Of a stretch of 18,818 nucleotides of DNA, positions 18,602-18,818 are shown one piece after another. The notes under the pieces were generated by a model. It had not been told where the DNA came from. It did not search any database and saw nothing but the letters and a program-made list of their open reading frames with translations. The translations under genes and the position numbers were made by a program. Position 1 is the stretch's first letter, and each line of letters begins with the position of its first letter. Source of the stretch: Acidobacteria bacterium AH-259-G07 (GTDB taxonomy: Bacteria > Acidobacteriota > UBA6911 > RPQK01 > JADFOI01); assembly GCA_027717925.1 (NCBI GenBank), contig JALLON010000025.1:1-18818 (forward strand), written 5' to 3'.

Positions 18602-18818
18602 CGCAGCGAAAGCTCACATTGAAGCTGCAGCGCTTTGCCTGCTGCTTTTCACGATCGGCTGATCGAAGCAGTCCCCGGACCACGACTTCTTCCTTCTTCC
18701 TAAGCCGAGGTGACTCCTCCCGATCATCGGGCAAATAAGGGGACAGTCTGTAGCGACTGTTGCACCACTCCGCAACGGTACCCAACATGTTGTACAATCC
18801 CCAGGGGTTCCGGCGCCA
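18528..18818 (-). CDS. FGE/SUMF1-like protein, C-terminal part
   Basis: This is the 3' end of a gene entering from the right edge. The first visible residues, NPWGLYNMLGTVAEWCNSRY, match the conserved NPWGLYDMLGNVWEWC core of formylglycine-generating-enzyme-like domains. The fold ends near FNVSFRCV, followed by about 22 further residues to the TAG at 18528. The usual RGGSW after the core is here VVVRGLLRSADRE, so the second motif is degenerate. Many FGE-like domains are not sulfatase activators and act as binding or lectin-like modules. The gene runs convergently into the kinase, overlapping it by 74 bp. Its start and N-terminal part lie outside the window. Confidence 0.8.
   Translation of the reverse strand, partial: WRRNPWGLYNMLGTVAEWCNSRYRLSPYLPDDREESPRLRKKEEVVVRGLLRSADREKQQAKRCSFNVSFRCVIGGDLRRLQTGPSGPRPQELQQP

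Overview
The window looks like a chromosomal segment from an uncultured Gram-negative bacterium, most likely an acidobacterium (Acidobacteriota). A full-length 16S rRNA gene has acidobacterial-looking 5' and 3' ends, lpxB implies an outer membrane with lipid A, and the protein set (GAF-SpoIIE phosphatase, very large TPR-containing Ser/Thr kinase, fused MFS/spermidine-synthase-like protein, FGE-like protein) suits that phylum. The placement is by eye and moderately sure.

Layout. 36-2383: mnmA (tRNA 2-thiolation) and lpxB (lipid A) in a tight + strand pair. 2385-2502: a palindromic intergenic element starting right after the lpxB stop. 2536-4563: an exported M1-peptidase-like protein that has lost its zinc-binding motif and carries C-terminal TPRs. 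4585-6367: a lone 16S rRNA gene with its own promoter, boxA-like site and a long flanking processing stem; no 23S or 5S follows. 6530-7989: a GAF + SpoIIE-type phosphatase gene broken by two 1-nt shifts. 8066-8141: tRNA-Ala(UGC). 8496-10535: small accessory genes, namely a VapBC-type toxin-antitoxin pair (toxin frameshifted), a PilZ protein and a PLD-like nuclease candidate. 10602-13730 (-): a 1042-residue fused MFS/spermidine-synthase-like protein with TPRs. 14018-18601: a PP2C phosphatase followed 2 nt later by a giant membrane Ser/Thr kinase whose start is put out of frame by a G9 run. 18528-18818 (-): the 3' end of an FGE/SUMF1-like gene convergent with, and overlapping, the kinase.

How the genes fit together. 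The right end reads as a signalling module: a PP2C/kinase pair coupled to extracytoplasmic repeats, with an FGE-like neighbour. The left end is housekeeping (tRNA modification, lipid A, 16S rRNA, tRNA-Ala). The middle is accessory. Four single-base frame disruptions lie between 6.9 and 14.9 kb. Three are an extra base next to G and one a missing C, so consensus error must be excluded before reading them as biology. The best candidates for new biology are the dead M1 homologue, the isolated 16S unit and the kinase architecture with its G9 tract.
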